Source: Phycisphaeraceae bacterium
GTDB taxonomy: Bacteria > Planctomycetota > Phycisphaerae > Phycisphaerales > UBA1924
DNA: 64,000 nt
Reading direction: 5' to 3'
Assembly: GCA_019454185.1 (NCBI GenBank)
Contig: CP075368.1
Location: 1,835,649 to 1,899,648, forward strand
Shown here: piece by piece, positions 33,510-43,298 of the stretch
How positions within the stretch are numbered: the first letter of the stretch is position 1
How the letters are laid out: every line of letters begins with the position of its first letter
Notes under the pieces: generated by a model
Databases searched by the model: none
What the model was told of the DNA's origin: nothing
Seen by the model: only the letters and a program-made list of their open reading frames with translations
Made by a program: the position numbers and the translations under genes

Positions 33510-34445
33510 TCAGCGACGACGACGAGCGGCCAGACCCGCGACGCCGAGGAGCGCGAGGGCGCCCGGAGCCGGGATCAGGTTGCGGCTGTAGCCCATGGCA
33601 GCGTGGTACGCGAAGGGGCCGGGGCCGGAGGAAGAGATACCGGTCGCGATCCAGGTCGCGCCCTGCCCGATCAGCTGGTTGCGAAGAGCGGCCTCGCTCT
33701 GGTTGAACTGGCTGATGGCGTGGAACACATAGAAGGTGACCGACGCGCCATCGGCGATCGCGCCGCCGTTGAGGTTGATCAGGTCGATCGTCATGCCGGC
33801 GCCGAGGTCGCCGAGGCCGTAGAGGCCGCCGCCGACGCCACCGAAGGAGACGAACGGCGTGGTCGCATCACGATCCTCGAAGCCGAAGTACGAGGAGTCG
33901 ACCACGTCGCCGCCGAGGGCGTCGGTGCGAGCGAACTCAGAGAAGAACGAGGGGAGGATGTCCCAGTCAACCTCGCGGTTGTAGAGAGCGCTGTTGATGG
34001 CGCCGCCGGAGGTGTTGGTCACCGTGACCTGGATGCCGATCACGTTGTTCTGGAGGAAGCTGTAACGCTGGGTCTTGCGGGCCTGACCACCGTTGATGTC
34101 GTGAACAATAACGGCGGAGCTGGGCAGGTAGCTCTCGCTGATCAGCGAGATGCCGCTGGAGCCGAGGAAATAGTCATCGCCACGGGCGTTGATGCCGTTG
34201 AGAGCCATCGCCCAACCCTCGGTCGGGGTGCCGGGGTTGATGGGGTCGTAGGAGTCATTGACGCGCTGGAAGCCGACATAGCCGAGCGTGCCGATCGAGG
34301 TGTTGTAGGAGTTCTGCGTGAAGATGGAGCCGCCGGCGTTGATGCCGACCGCGAAGTTGCCGGCAGGGCTGACGATGATGCCGTCGGCCGAAGCAATACC
34401 GGCGAGGGCGACGAGGACGGACGCGGACGCGAGAATCTTCTTCAT
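33510..34445 (-). CDS. PEP-CTERM sorted secreted protein
   Basis: 311 residues. Signal peptide MKKILASASVLVALAGIASA. The middle is a beta-rich domain without recognised family (GNFAVGINAGGSIFTQ ... SDWD-type VDWDILPSFFSEF). The C-terminus IPAPGALALLGVAGLAARRRR is a PEP-CTERM sorting signal (PxP motif with Ala, hydrophobic helix, Arg cluster), cleaved by an exosortase. Its gene is single, with its own terminator. Upstream, 34446-34773 holds its leader and probable promoter; nothing else recognised there. Confidence 0.9.
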   Translation of the reverse strand: MKKILASASVLVALAGIASADGIIVSPAGNFAVGINAGGSIFTQNSYNTSIGTLGYVGFQRVNDSYDPINPGTPTEGWAMALNGINARGDDYFLGSSGISLISESYLPSSAVIVHDINGGQARKTQRYSFLQNNVIGIQVTVTNTSGGAINSALYNREVDWDILPSFFSEFARTDALGGDVVDSSYFGFEDRDATTPFVSFGGVGGGLYGLGDLGAGMTIDLINLNGGAIADGASVTFYVFHAISQFNQSEAALRNQLIGQGATWIATGISSSGPGPFAYHAAMGYSRNLIPAPGALALLGVAGLAARRRR

Positions 34446-34773
34446 CTCAAGACCTCCAAAGTGTGACTCGAAACCTTCTCAAGCGTCCACCGCGTGACCC
34501 GCCTGAGAACCTCCAAACGTGAGCCAGAGAGAGACACGAGCGCTCAACCCCGGCGCGCAAACTCTTCTGTGTGCCTGTGAAACCCGACGAGTCTCCCAAA
34601 CCACGATCCCAACGAGCTTGACTCTAAACCGACTCGAACCAACCGAACAAACCGTACCTCAGGCAGTCGGTGCGCAATCCTCGCGCGCATCACGACTTCC
34701 ATATTGTGCCACGGGTTCAAGGGGGCGACAAGGTAAAACACCGGAATTCATTGAAAAAGAGTGTATTGCAAAA

Positions 34774-34803
34774 ACAAGCCCCGGACTGGTCCGGGGCTTG
34801 CCC
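34774..34803 (-). terminator. Terminator of the pyrophosphatase gene
   Basis: On the minus strand: caagccccgga-cca-gtccggggcttg followed by tttttgc. Confidence 0.85.
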
Positions 34804-34850
34804 AAATTCACATCAAGAGCAACTCAATCCATAAGAAATCCGAACGCCGA

Positions 34851-37640
34851 TCAGTTCAGCCCGATCGCCGCACCCACCACCGGCCCGAACTTGACCACAA
34901 GCCCGGCAAACACGACCGACACGATCGAAATCAGCTTGATCAGAATGTTCAGTGCCGGACCCGACGTGTCCTTGAAGGGATCGCCGACTGTATCGCCCAC
35001 GACGGTCGCCTTGTGGTCGTCCGAGCCCTTGCCGTAGACAAGGCGTGAGCCCTGACCCGATGCCACGAACTCCTGCGCCCGAGCCATGATCGACTCGCGG
35101 ACCTCGGCGGGAACCTTGGACGAGTTACCCGTGCCATCCACCATCTGCTGCGCTGTCGTCTTGCCGAACGACTCCAGCAGCTTCTTGGCGTTGTCCCACG
35201 CGCCGCCGGCGTTGGCCATGAAGACCGCGACCGCAAAGCCCGAGACCAACCCGCCCGCGAGCAGACCCATGATCCCGGGTACCGAGAGCGTCAGGCCGAC
35301 AAGAATCGGGACGATGATCGCCAAGATCGAAGGAACAACCATCTCCTTTTGCGCGCCCGCCGTCGAGATCGCCACGCAGTTCGCGTAGTCCGGATAGTGC
35401 TGCCCGTCGAGATCGACGCCCTCACGAGGCCAGTTGTCGGGGTTCGCAACATCCTCCTCGGACATCCCCTTGGCCCGCATCGCCTGCCTCATCTTGGCAA
35501 ACTGGCGCCGACACTCGCCCATCATCGCGTACGCCGCACGTCCCACCGCGTTCATCGTCAACGCGCAGAACAGGAACGCCAGGAGCACCCCGATGAACAT
35601 CCCCGCGAGCAGTCGTGGGTTCGCGAGCGAGACGTCGTAGAAAGCAAGCACATCGGCCAGCGTGCCGTTGCGCGAACTGGCCAGCACAAACTTCTCGTCG
35701 TGCCCGTGGCTGCCGTGGTCGAACGTCGCATGGATCGTGAACTGCGACGCCGCCTTCAGGTGTGCCGCCTCCTCAATCGCGACGTGTCCGTGGTGCTCCT
35801 CACCCTCAGCGTGCACCTGCGTAAAGACCTGCCCAACGGAGAGGTGATCGAGGATCTCGGTGCTCTGCCCGATCGGCAGGAACATCCCGCCATCCACGTA
35901 GTCGACCACGCCGCCCTTCTTGTCACGACCCTCACCTGGCAGCACGATCGCGAATCGACCGTACCCCTCGTACACCGCGTACGCGCCCGACGCCGGCGCA
36001 CTAAACCCGCCCTTGCGTACGAACGACTCCGACTGCGTCGTGATCTGAACCTGAACAACCTGGATGAACGCCGCGAACAACGCCAGCGCCGTCAGAGCCG
36101 CAGAACCGATCGCGAAGCCCTTGCCCGTCGCCGCAGTCGTATTACCGAGCGAATCGAGCATGTCCGTCCGCTCGCGAACGTGCGGCGGCTGGCTGCTCAT
36201 CTCGGCGTTGCCGCCCGCGTTGTCCGCGATCGGGCCGTACGCATCGGTCGCCAGTGTGATACCCAGCGTCGAGAGCATGCCGACGGCCGCAATGCCGACG
36301 CCGTACAGACCCATCAGGAAGTTCTCGCCGCCGCCCGCGAAGGTAAACGCAGCGATGATCGCGATCGCGACCGTCAGCAGCGATGCCCATGTGGACTTCA
36401 TCCCCTCCGCAATGCCCGCGATGATCACCGTCGCCGGGCCCGTCAGCGCCTGGAAGGCGATGCGCCTGGTCGGCGGGTGCTCGTAGCTCGTGTAATACTC
36501 GGTCGCGTACGCGATCACCAGACCAGCGAGAAGTCCCGACAGAATCGAGAGCCCAAGCCCCCACCACGTCGTCACGCCGTTCAGCGAAGCAACGTTGTTG
36601 AACAGGAAGTACAGCAGACCGAACGCCGCGACAAGGATCAGCCCCGAAGCGACGTACACGCCCTTGTGCAACCCCTTGAGCAGCTGCGCGAAGGTCGCGT
36701 TCTCCGACGCCTTCACCGTGAAGACGCCGAGGATCGAGCACAGAATGCCCAGACCGGCCAGAGCCATCGGAGCCGCGGCAAGCCGCAACGCCAGCGAGTT
36801 GGTCTGATCGCCAGTGAGATTACCGATCGTGAACGCCGCGGCCGCACCCAGCGCCGCCGTCGCCAGAATCGATCCGTAATACGACTCATACAGGTCCGCG
36901 CCCATGCCCGCGACGTCGCCGACGTTGTCGCCGACATTGTCCGCGATCGTCGCCGGATTGCGAGGATCGTCCTCAGGAATGCCCGCCTCGACCTTGCCGA
37001 CAAGATCCGCCCCGACGTCCGCCGCCTTCGTGTAGATGCCGCCGCCCACACGCGCGAAGAGTGCCTGCGTCGAAGCACCCATGCCGAACGAGAGCATCAC
37101 GGTCGTCAGTTCACGCAGCGATCCGCCCATGCCTGTCGCATTGAAGACGATGAACCAGACCGAAATATCCAGAAGCGCAAAGCCCACCACCACGAGGCCC
37201 ATCACCGCGCCCGACCTGAACGCGACCGTCAAGCCGTCGTTCAACGACTGCTTCGCGGCAAACGCCGTGCGTGCCGAGGCGTTCGTCGCCATCCGCATGC
37301 CGAACCACCCGCACAACCCCGAGAGCAGACCCGCGATCGGCACGCCGATCACACTCCAGGAACTCTGGAGGTTCAGCAGAGCCATCACCGCCAGGAACGC
37401 CACAAGCAGCACGAACACGCCCGCGACAACCTTGTACTGACGCGCAAGGTACGCCATCGCGCCCTTCCGCACCGCGTCAGCGATCCTGACCATCTCCGGC
37501 TCGCCCTCGGACTTCTTCATCACCGAAGTCGCAAAGACCCGGGCCATCACCAGCGCAACAACCGCGCCGAGCGGCGCGAGCCAGAAAACCCGGGGAATCG
37601 CGCTGAGATCCGCAAGAGTGAAGAGTGACAACTGCTGCAT
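34851..37640 (-). CDS. hppA: Membrane ion-translocating pyrophosphatase (K+-dependent type) with a large insertion
   Basis: 929 residues, against about 650-800 for most family members. Couples PPi hydrolysis to H+ or Na+ export. Signatures: DDPRNPATIADNVGDNVGD, the AGMGADLYESYYGS loop, ATDAYGPIADNAGGNAEMS, and GDTVGDPFKDTSGPALNILIKL. Ala and Gly in GNTTAATGKGFAIGS match the K+-dependent class (K+-independent enzymes have Lys there). The extra length is mainly a soluble block of about 150 residues after AAFIQVVQVQI (about 36050-35600), with a His-rich stretch (HAEGEEHHGHVAIEEAAH). Start ATG 37640; an upstream GTG adds non-family sequence. Confidence 0.95.
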   Translation of the reverse strand: MQQLSLFTLADLSAIPRVFWLAPLGAVVALVMARVFATSVMKKSEGEPEMVRIADAVRKGAMAYLARQYKVVAGVFVLLVAFLAVMALLNLQSSWSVIGVPIAGLLSGLCGWFGMRMATNASARTAFAAKQSLNDGLTVAFRSGAVMGLVVVGFALLDISVWFIVFNATGMGGSLRELTTVMLSFGMGASTQALFARVGGGIYTKAADVGADLVGKVEAGIPEDDPRNPATIADNVGDNVGDVAGMGADLYESYYGSILATAALGAAAAFTIGNLTGDQTNSLALRLAAAPMALAGLGILCSILGVFTVKASENATFAQLLKGLHKGVYVASGLILVAAFGLLYFLFNNVASLNGVTTWWGLGLSILSGLLAGLVIAYATEYYTSYEHPPTRRIAFQALTGPATVIIAGIAEGMKSTWASLLTVAIAIIAAFTFAGGGENFLMGLYGVGIAAVGMLSTLGITLATDAYGPIADNAGGNAEMSSQPPHVRERTDMLDSLGNTTAATGKGFAIGSAALTALALFAAFIQVVQVQITTQSESFVRKGGFSAPASGAYAVYEGYGRFAIVLPGEGRDKKGGVVDYVDGGMFLPIGQSTEILDHLSVGQVFTQVHAEGEEHHGHVAIEEAAHLKAASQFTIHATFDHGSHGHDEKFVLASSRNGTLADVLAFYDVSLANPRLLAGMFIGVLLAFLFCALTMNAVGRAAYAMMGECRRQFAKMRQAMRAKGMSEEDVANPDNWPREGVDLDGQHYPDYANCVAISTAGAQKEMVVPSILAIIVPILVGLTLSVPGIMGLLAGGLVSGFAVAVFMANAGGAWDNAKKLLESFGKTTAQQMVDGTGNSSKVPAEVRESIMARAQEFVASGQGSRLVYGKGSDDHKATVVGDTVGDPFKDTSGPALNILIKLISIVSVVFAGLVVKFGPVVGAAIGLN

Positions 37641-37877
37641 CGGATTCGCTCCTGAGCTGTGCGCCGAACCCGTCGGCGACCGAGAGGGACGATCATCCTG
37701 CGGCGATGGCCCAACGACCAGCCGCGACACGATCTGCTTTCAGACTGGATCCGGCACCCTGACAGTCTCTTCGGCAAGACCAGGGAGAGCATCGCAAGAA
37801 ACAACGCCCACGCCGCACCCGATTCATTCAACATCCACGAGGCACACCGTCACGGCATGCCGGCAAATCAAACGCGC

Positions 37878-38099
37878 TCATGGACGCGGCGTGCGGGGCG
37901 CACGCGTCGCGACCGCCAAGCCAGCCAGAGCGCGATTCGACGTCTTCCGCATCCTGCGACGGCGACGCTCGGAGGGCTTCTCGTAAAACTCCTTCCGCTT
38001 GATGTCCTTGGTCAAGCCCTCTTTCTCGCAGAGCTTCTTGAAGCGCCGCATCATCTGCTCGACCGACTCGCCGCCACGTGACTTGATCCGAATCGCCAT
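37878..38099 (-). CDS. rpsU: Ribosomal protein bS21
   Basis: 73 residues. Small-subunit protein that helps initiation. VEQMMRRFKKLCEKEGLTKDIKRKEFYEKPSERRRRRMRK is the bS21 core; a basic Ala/Thr/Pro tail of about 20 residues follows. ATG 38099 (MAIRIKSRGGESVE) is the family start; the frame is open upstream. It is monocistronic, between the pyrophosphatase and a divergent NYN-domain gene. Confidence 0.94.
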   Translation of the reverse strand: MAIRIKSRGGESVEQMMRRFKKLCEKEGLTKDIKRKEFYEKPSERRRRRMRKTSNRALAGLAVATRAPRTPRP

Positions 38100-38316
38100 G
38101 AATGCCCCAATCGCCCGTTGCTGAGCGGGAACTGTGTACAGAGAGCCGCGGGCCGACACCATCGCCGCCCCGTGCCGGACGCCCGGCAGGTAGAGGGGGA
38201 ATAGAAGCCCCCTCACGGCAGGGTATCAAGTCCCGATCGATCCAAACGGACTCCGATCGACGTTCGACGCCATCCTATTGTACATCCCAAACTTCCGCCC
38301 CCAGAGGGCCCGACCC

Positions 38317-39075
38317 ATGCTGCTGATCGACACATACAACGTCCTCTGGCTTGGCGCTGCGCTCGATCCGCGCGGCCCGGAACTCACCCCGGTCGGACTC
38401 TTGCGCGCAATCGCACACAGCCGATACCGCAGACACCCGGTTCGGATGGTCTGCGATGGACACCCAGCCACGGGCGAGGGAATCCCCGCAAAGTCCTACG
38501 GAGAAACCGCGTTGTCCGTGCGCCTCGGACCGGCCGAGGTCATCTACTCCGGCAGAAGCGGCTCCGCAGATGATGTCATCGAGCGGATCATCGAAGCACA
38601 CACCGCCCCGAGAGATCTGGTCGTCGTCAGCTCCGACCGACGCATCAAGCGCGCCGCCACTCGCAAACGCTCACGCTCCATCGCAAGCGACGTCTTCCTT
38701 GCTCAGGTCATGGCCGACCGCACCCGCGCGCCCATGCCCGCGATCCCCGCCTTCGTCCAAGAGATCCCCCTCTCTTCGAGCGCAGTCGATCTCTGGAGAA
38801 TCGAGTTCGGCCTGCCAAGAGAATCCGACGCCTCGCTGCTCGAGAGTCTCACGCCCAATCACCCTCACACATCGCTCCCGACGCCCCCCACCGCTCCCGT
38901 CACACCCCCGCCCACTCCCGAGCGGCCACGCAAACCCTCGAAATCCAGCCGGAACTCGCACCCGCAGCATCGCTCGCCATCCGAGATCGATCGAGAACTC
39001 ATCCAACTCGCCGAAGAGTGGGGTCTCACGCTGGATCTTGACGATCTTGACACCGGAAGGTGGCTCGGACAGTGA
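38317..39075 (+). CDS. YacP-type NYN-domain protein (putative RNase)
   Basis: 252 residues. NYN/PIN-like fold: MLLIDTYNVL (first catalytic Asp), VCDGHPA, VIYSGRSGSADDVIERII (second acidic cluster), VVVSSDRRIKRAATRKRSRSIASDVFLAQV. Bacterial YacP proteins of this type are Rae1-like ribosome-linked nucleases. A Pro/Ser/Thr-rich linker (about 195-225) leads to a conserved end segment ELIQLAEEWGLTLDLDDLDTGRWL. ATG 38317 is the family start. The stop overlaps the next gene start (GTGA). Confidence 0.85.
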   Translation: MLLIDTYNVLWLGAALDPRGPELTPVGLLRAIAHSRYRRHPVRMVCDGHPATGEGIPAKSYGETALSVRLGPAEVIYSGRSGSADDVIERIIEAHTAPRDLVVVSSDRRIKRAATRKRSRSIASDVFLAQVMADRTRAPMPAIPAFVQEIPLSSSAVDLWRIEFGLPRESDASLLESLTPNHPHTSLPTPPTAPVTPPPTPERPRKPSKSSRNSHPQHRSPSEIDRELIQLAEEWGLTLDLDDLDTGRWLGQ

Positions 39076-39521
39076 AAAAGCAAGCCGCACACCACCCGAG
39101 TCCGTCCCGCTCGCGCCAACTGCGCCGTTCCGTGATGCACTGCGCGATCATCGCGCTGCTTGTCGCCGCCGGATGCAACTCAGCAGAAGTGCAGACCCAG
39201 GGCTCCCGACAGACCGAGGCGTCCTACTCCGTTCGCTCGCTCACCGCCGCGCTCCCCGAGTGGGTCACGCCCCAGGCAGTCGCCGCCGCCGCCGAACAGA
39301 CCTTCCGCGATCGCGGGTACACCGTCTCATCAGCAGTCGCGACCACAGACAGCGTCCGGGTCGTCGCGCGCGAGCCCAACACAGGCACACTCAGAAAGCA
39401 CATCGTGAAGGCGACATGGAACCGCGCCGGCTCGAGCGTCTCCGTCACCACAACCCCGCTCGGAGATCAAGTCCGCTCCCGCGCGATCCTCGACGGTGTC
39501 CTCTCCCGTCTCGGTCTCTGA
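39072..39521 (+). CDS. Putative lipoprotein of unknown function
   Basis: 149 residues from a GTG that overlaps the previous stop. A basic N-region is followed by IIALLVAAGC, a good lipobox. The mature part (SLTAALPEWVTPQAVAAAAEQTFRDRGYTVSSAVATTDSVRVVAR) looks like a small alpha/beta domain; no family recognised. Probably co-translated with the NYN protein. Confidence 0.8.
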   Translation: MKKQAAHHPSPSRSRQLRRSVMHCAIIALLVAAGCNSAEVQTQGSRQTEASYSVRSLTAALPEWVTPQAVAAAAEQTFRDRGYTVSSAVATTDSVRVVAREPNTGTLRKHIVKATWNRAGSSVSVTTTPLGDQVRSRAILDGVLSRLGL

Positions 39522-39663
39522 CCGCCGAAGAAGCCACGACGCCAGCTCGCGCCACCGATCCGCTTCCCGCGCGAGACCGGCAAACGCTCAGCACCCGCAC
39601 CCATCGAATCCACCATAGGCGATGCCTCACGATCGAGCGCCCCCCACGTCAGGAGCAAATCCG

Positions 39664-41049
39664 ATGCCCGCACACGCTTCGATCACCTCCGCACACTCGT
39701 TGCAGGTGCGTCTGCTCCGCACCGATCGCTGGCGCGGCGGGATCCTCCTCTTCTGCTACGCCTGCATAGGCCTCGTCCTCGCGCTCAGAAGACTGCTCGA
39801 CGGACCATCGAATCACCTCCTCTTCGTCTGGGGTGTCAGCGTCATCACAGCCGCGATCGCTATACAGATCGCCGGGATCATGGACTCAACCCGCCGACTC
39901 CGATACGGCAAATCGCTCCCGGAATGGAGGCCCGCCCTCGGAACGCTCTCCGACCTCATCGCGCCGTTCCTCTTCCTCCGCATCCTCCAGGAACACGGCA
40001 CACACGGGCCGGTCGCCGCGCTCTCCGCCCCGGCAATCCTCATCGTGCCGCTCGTCATCATGCTCTCCGTCATGCGCCTGCGCCCGGCGAACTCCATCGC
40101 CTACGGCATCGTCGCCGCCGTCGCACACGCAGCCCTCGCGTGGCACGCCGGACGTGTCGCCGGGCTACCCATCGAAGCCATGCACTCGCTCTACAGCTAC
40201 GCGATCCTGCTCATGCTCACAGGCATAGCCGCCGGCGCACTCGCCTCATTCTCACGCCGAGCGATCGAAGAAGCCGTCCGCGAGGCCGAGGCCGCCGAAA
40301 GGTCCGGCCTCGCCCTCGCAGCAGTCGAGCGAGAACTCGACATCGCGCGCGAGATCCAGCAGGGACTGCTTCCCTCAGAGCCCCCAAGCACGCCCGGCTT
40401 CGACATCGCAGGCATGGGACGCCCCGCCACGCAAGCCGGCGGCGACTACTACGACTGGCAACCCATGCCCGACGGCCGCATCATCGTCTCCATCGCGGAT
40501 GTCACCGGACACGGCATCGGCCCCGCGCTCGTCATGGCGGTCTGCCGCGCCTACGCGCGAGCCATGATCGGCCAAGTTCGATCCTCCTCCGAACTCCTCG
40601 ATCGACTCAACCAACTGATCGTCGCCGATGTCCGCGGCGCACGCTTCATCACCATGGCCGTCGCCATCATCAGCCCCGATGGCGACGTCGAACTCCTCTC
40701 CGCGGGGCACGGCCCGACACTCCACCACAGCGCCGCAACCGGAACACTCTCCCGATTCGATGGAGATGGCCTCCCCCTCGGCATCGACGAAAGCGAACGC
40801 TACGGATCGCCGCGCCGCTTCCGGCTCGAACCCGGAGACTCGCTCGTCATGCTCACCGATGGCTTCATCGAGCGCGCAAACCCGCGCCGCGAACTCTTCG
40901 GCTTCGAGCGCCTCTCACACTCCATCACACGCCACGCAGCACTCTCCGCATCCGCCATGATCGACGCGATCGACAAAGAGACCTCCGACTTCGCACAGTC
41001 AGAGCCGCAAGGCGACGACATGACCGCCGTGATCATCAAGCGACGCTGA
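39664..41049 (+). CDS. Membrane-bound PP2C (RsbU/SpoIIE-type) phosphatase
   Basis: 461 residues. Six predicted membrane helices (about 20-205), a helical linker (RRAIEEAVREAEAAERSGLALAAVERELDIAREIQQ) and a SpoIIE-type PP2C domain: PSTPGFDIAGMGRPATQAGGDYYDW, IVSIADVTGHGIGPALVMA, LSAGHGPTLHH, LVMLTDGFIERANP, GDDMTAVII, with the metal-binding Asp and Gly residues. Such enzymes dephosphorylate anti-sigma-factor antagonists. AGGAG precedes ATG 39664. Signal sensed by the membrane part is unknown. Confidence 0.92.
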   Translation: MPAHASITSAHSLQVRLLRTDRWRGGILLFCYACIGLVLALRRLLDGPSNHLLFVWGVSVITAAIAIQIAGIMDSTRRLRYGKSLPEWRPALGTLSDLIAPFLFLRILQEHGTHGPVAALSAPAILIVPLVIMLSVMRLRPANSIAYGIVAAVAHAALAWHAGRVAGLPIEAMHSLYSYAILLMLTGIAAGALASFSRRAIEEAVREAEAAERSGLALAAVERELDIAREIQQGLLPSEPPSTPGFDIAGMGRPATQAGGDYYDWQPMPDGRIIVSIADVTGHGIGPALVMAVCRAYARAMIGQVRSSSELLDRLNQLIVADVRGARFITMAVAIISPDGDVELLSAGHGPTLHHSAATGTLSRFDGDGLPLGIDESERYGSPRRFRLEPGDSLVMLTDGFIERANPRRELFGFERLSHSITRHAALSASAMIDAIDKETSDFAQSEPQGDDMTAVIIKRR

Positions 41050-41069
41050 GAGGGCTCTACGCGTTCGCC

Positions 41070-41191
41070 AAAAACAAACCAACCCCGTCCCTTTCGAGAC
41101 GGGGCTGGCTGCTGAGGACGCATGGCCCTCGCGGGCCGCACTGCGGATGCTGCTGTTCATGCCGCGTGCATTGCGTCCTGGGAGGATCTAC
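41070..41191 (-). ncRNA. Structured small RNA, copy 3 (divergent)
   Basis: On the minus strand, 5' end at about 41191, TATGAT box at 41196-41201. Same leader GUAGAUCCUCCC, outer helix AGGACGC/GCGUCCU, inner helix changed to GCAC/GUGC with GCGG/CCGC cap, conserved AACAGCAGCAU loop, hairpin GGCCC-gcga-GGGCC, CAGCAGCCAG, terminator ccagccccgtc/gacggggttgg and T-rich tail. The helix bases differ from copies 1 and 2 in paired fashion. Outside the recombinase modules, this may be the resident chromosomal copy. Confidence 0.72.
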
Positions 41192-41312
41192 CGCCATCAT
41201 AGTTCTTCAACATATCCGATTTCACGTCTCACCAACACACAAAAATGGGGTACTGGCCACATCTGGCCATCATAGCGCCAATCTCCGCGCTATCGGCCCC
41301 TACACTCGACGC

Positions 41313-43292
41313 GTGGCGGAGCCGCACACCAATTCCCCTCTCTCCGAAGCGAGCAGCACGCCGCGCATCCGCCCGCTCCCCGCACTCCTCGTCAACCAGA
41401 TCGCCGCAGGCGAGGTCGTCGATCGTCCCGCATCGGTCGTCAAGGAACTCGTCGAAAACGCCCTCGACGCCGGCGCCTCGCGAATCACCGTCGATCTCGA
41501 GCAAGGCGGCATCGAACTCGTCCGCGTCAGCGACGACGGGCAAGGCATCTCGCCCGACGAGCTCCCCCTCGCCATCGCGCCCCACGCCACCAGCAAAATC
41601 ACCGAAGCCGGTGATCTCGATCGCATCGCGACGCTCGGCTTCCGGGGCGAGGCCATCGCCTCGATCGCCTCCGTCTCCCGCCTCTCCATCCGCTCCCGGC
41701 GCCCCATCGACACCGGGGCATCACAGATCGACGCCGAAGGCGATGTCGCCTCACCAGTCCGTCCCGCCTCAGGACCGATCGGCACCAGCGTCACCGTTCG
41801 CAACCTCTTCTTCAACACGCCGGCGCGACGCAAGTTCCTCCGCACGCCCACGACCGAGCAGGGACGCTGCATGGACTGGCTGCGCGACCTGGCCATGGCC
41901 CACCCAGCCATCGGCTTCACCGTCACAAACGACGGACGACGCTCGCTCGAACTCCCGCCCAACCAGTCACCCCGCGAACGCGTCCTCGACATCATCGGCA
42001 AGGAACTCGAAGACCAACTCATCGAAATCTCCGTCGATCAATTCGACGATGCACGAGGCCTCGCCCTCTGGGGCCTCATCGGTCTCCCCTCGCTCGCGCG
42101 CCCCACCAGCAAATCCCAGCACGTCTTCCTCCGTGGACGCGTCATCCGCGACCGCACCGTGCAGCACGCCATCGCCGAGGCCTACCGAGGACTCATCGAG
42201 CCCGGACGCTACCCCACCGCAGTCCTCATGATCGAGATGTCCCCCGAAGCCGTTGATGTCAACGTCCACCCTGCCAAACTCGAGGTCCGCTTCCGCGACC
42301 AGTCCATGGTCCACTCCGCCGTCCTCGGCTCCATCCGACGCGCACTCCAGGCACGCGACCTCACCCCCCGGCTCTCAGGCGGCACCGGCTTCGGCTCCTT
42401 CCACAGCCCCACCGCCATCCTCCCCGGCTCAACCACCGGCTCCATCGAGCCAAAGGACTTCGTCTCCTTCTTCAAGCGCGAGATCCCCGCCCAGTACGGC
42501 GCAGCCGGCCGCCTCTCCTTCGACGCGCTCAGACGCGCCATCGAACGCCCATCCCCCGCGCCGCTCACCGATGCCGCCTTCCCCGGGAACGACCAAACCG
42601 CCCCACCCACGCCTCTCACTCCCGAAGCATCAACGCCGAACGCACTCGCCTCTCATCCACACGACACCGCCGGCTCTCCACTCGCGCCAGACCAGTTGAT
42701 CGCAGCCCCCGCGCCGACCAACCGTGCCCTGCAGGTCCACAACTCCTTCATCGTCACCCAGGACGAGCACGGCGTCGTCATCGTCGATCAACACGCCCTG
42801 CACGAGCGCGTGATGTTCGAGTACCTGCTGCAGCGCGTGGTCTGCGGACCGCTCGAAAGCCAGCCCCTCCTGATGCCCGTCCTCGTCGAGGCAACCCCCG
42901 AGCAACTCGATCTGCTCGCACCCCTCGAACCACTCCTCACACGCGTCGGCATCAGGGCCGAACCACTCGGACCACGCTCACTCGGCATCCACGCCTTCCC
43001 CACCTTCCTCTTCGAACGAGGCGTCGATCCCGTCCCATTCATGGAAGAGATCCTCGCCGCCGCAGAGAAAGACGGCCTCGCGCCCGCCGAGGAACAGGCA
43101 CTCCACGAGGTCCTCGACATGATGGCCTGCAAGGCCGCCGTCAAGGCCGGCGACAAAATGTCCGGCGATGAACTCCAGGCCCTTCTCGACCTCCGCGAGG
43201 ATGTCGAACGCTCCAGCAACTGCCCCCACGGCCGCCCCACCACCGTCCGCATCACCATCCGCGATCTCGAACGCCTCTTCGGCCGCTCCTGA
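41313..43292 (+). CDS. mutL: DNA mismatch repair protein MutL (endonuclease type)
   Basis: 659 residues from GTG 41313. GHKL ATPase N-terminus: IAAGEVVDRPASVVKELVENALDAG, DDGQGI, HATSKI, LGFRGEALASI-type GFRGEAIASIAS, GTSVTVRNLFFNTPAR. After a Pro-rich linker (about 345-450) the C-terminal domain has DQHALHERVMFE, the DQHAxxExxxxE metal-binding motif of the nicking endonuclease class, plus ACKAAVKAG and CPHGRP. Organisms with this type usually lack MutH. The frame is open far upstream but only by chance. Its promoter region lies back-to-back with RNA copy 3. Confidence 0.95.
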   Translation: MAEPHTNSPLSEASSTPRIRPLPALLVNQIAAGEVVDRPASVVKELVENALDAGASRITVDLEQGGIELVRVSDDGQGISPDELPLAIAPHATSKITEAGDLDRIATLGFRGEAIASIASVSRLSIRSRRPIDTGASQIDAEGDVASPVRPASGPIGTSVTVRNLFFNTPARRKFLRTPTTEQGRCMDWLRDLAMAHPAIGFTVTNDGRRSLELPPNQSPRERVLDIIGKELEDQLIEISVDQFDDARGLALWGLIGLPSLARPTSKSQHVFLRGRVIRDRTVQHAIAEAYRGLIEPGRYPTAVLMIEMSPEAVDVNVHPAKLEVRFRDQSMVHSAVLGSIRRALQARDLTPRLSGGTGFGSFHSPTAILPGSTTGSIEPKDFVSFFKREIPAQYGAAGRLSFDALRRAIERPSPAPLTDAAFPGNDQTAPPTPLTPEASTPNALASHPHDTAGSPLAPDQLIAAPAPTNRALQVHNSFIVTQDEHGVVIVDQHALHERVMFEYLLQRVVCGPLESQPLLMPVLVEATPEQLDLLAPLEPLLTRVGIRAEPLGPRSLGIHAFPTFLFERGVDPVPFMEEILAAAEKDGLAPAEEQALHEVLDMMACKAAVKAGDKMSGDELQALLDLREDVERSSNCPHGRPTTVRITIRDLERLFGRS

Positions 43293-43298
43293 TCCCGC

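Noticed and set aside
35349..37628. Long plus-strand frame (759 codons) opposite the pyrophosphatase
   Set aside because: Arg/His-rich antisense shadow of a conserved gene.
39924..41312. N-terminal extension of mutL to a 1122-codon frame
   Set aside because: The extra part overlaps the phosphatase in another frame and crosses the structured RNA; MutL homology begins at about 41313.
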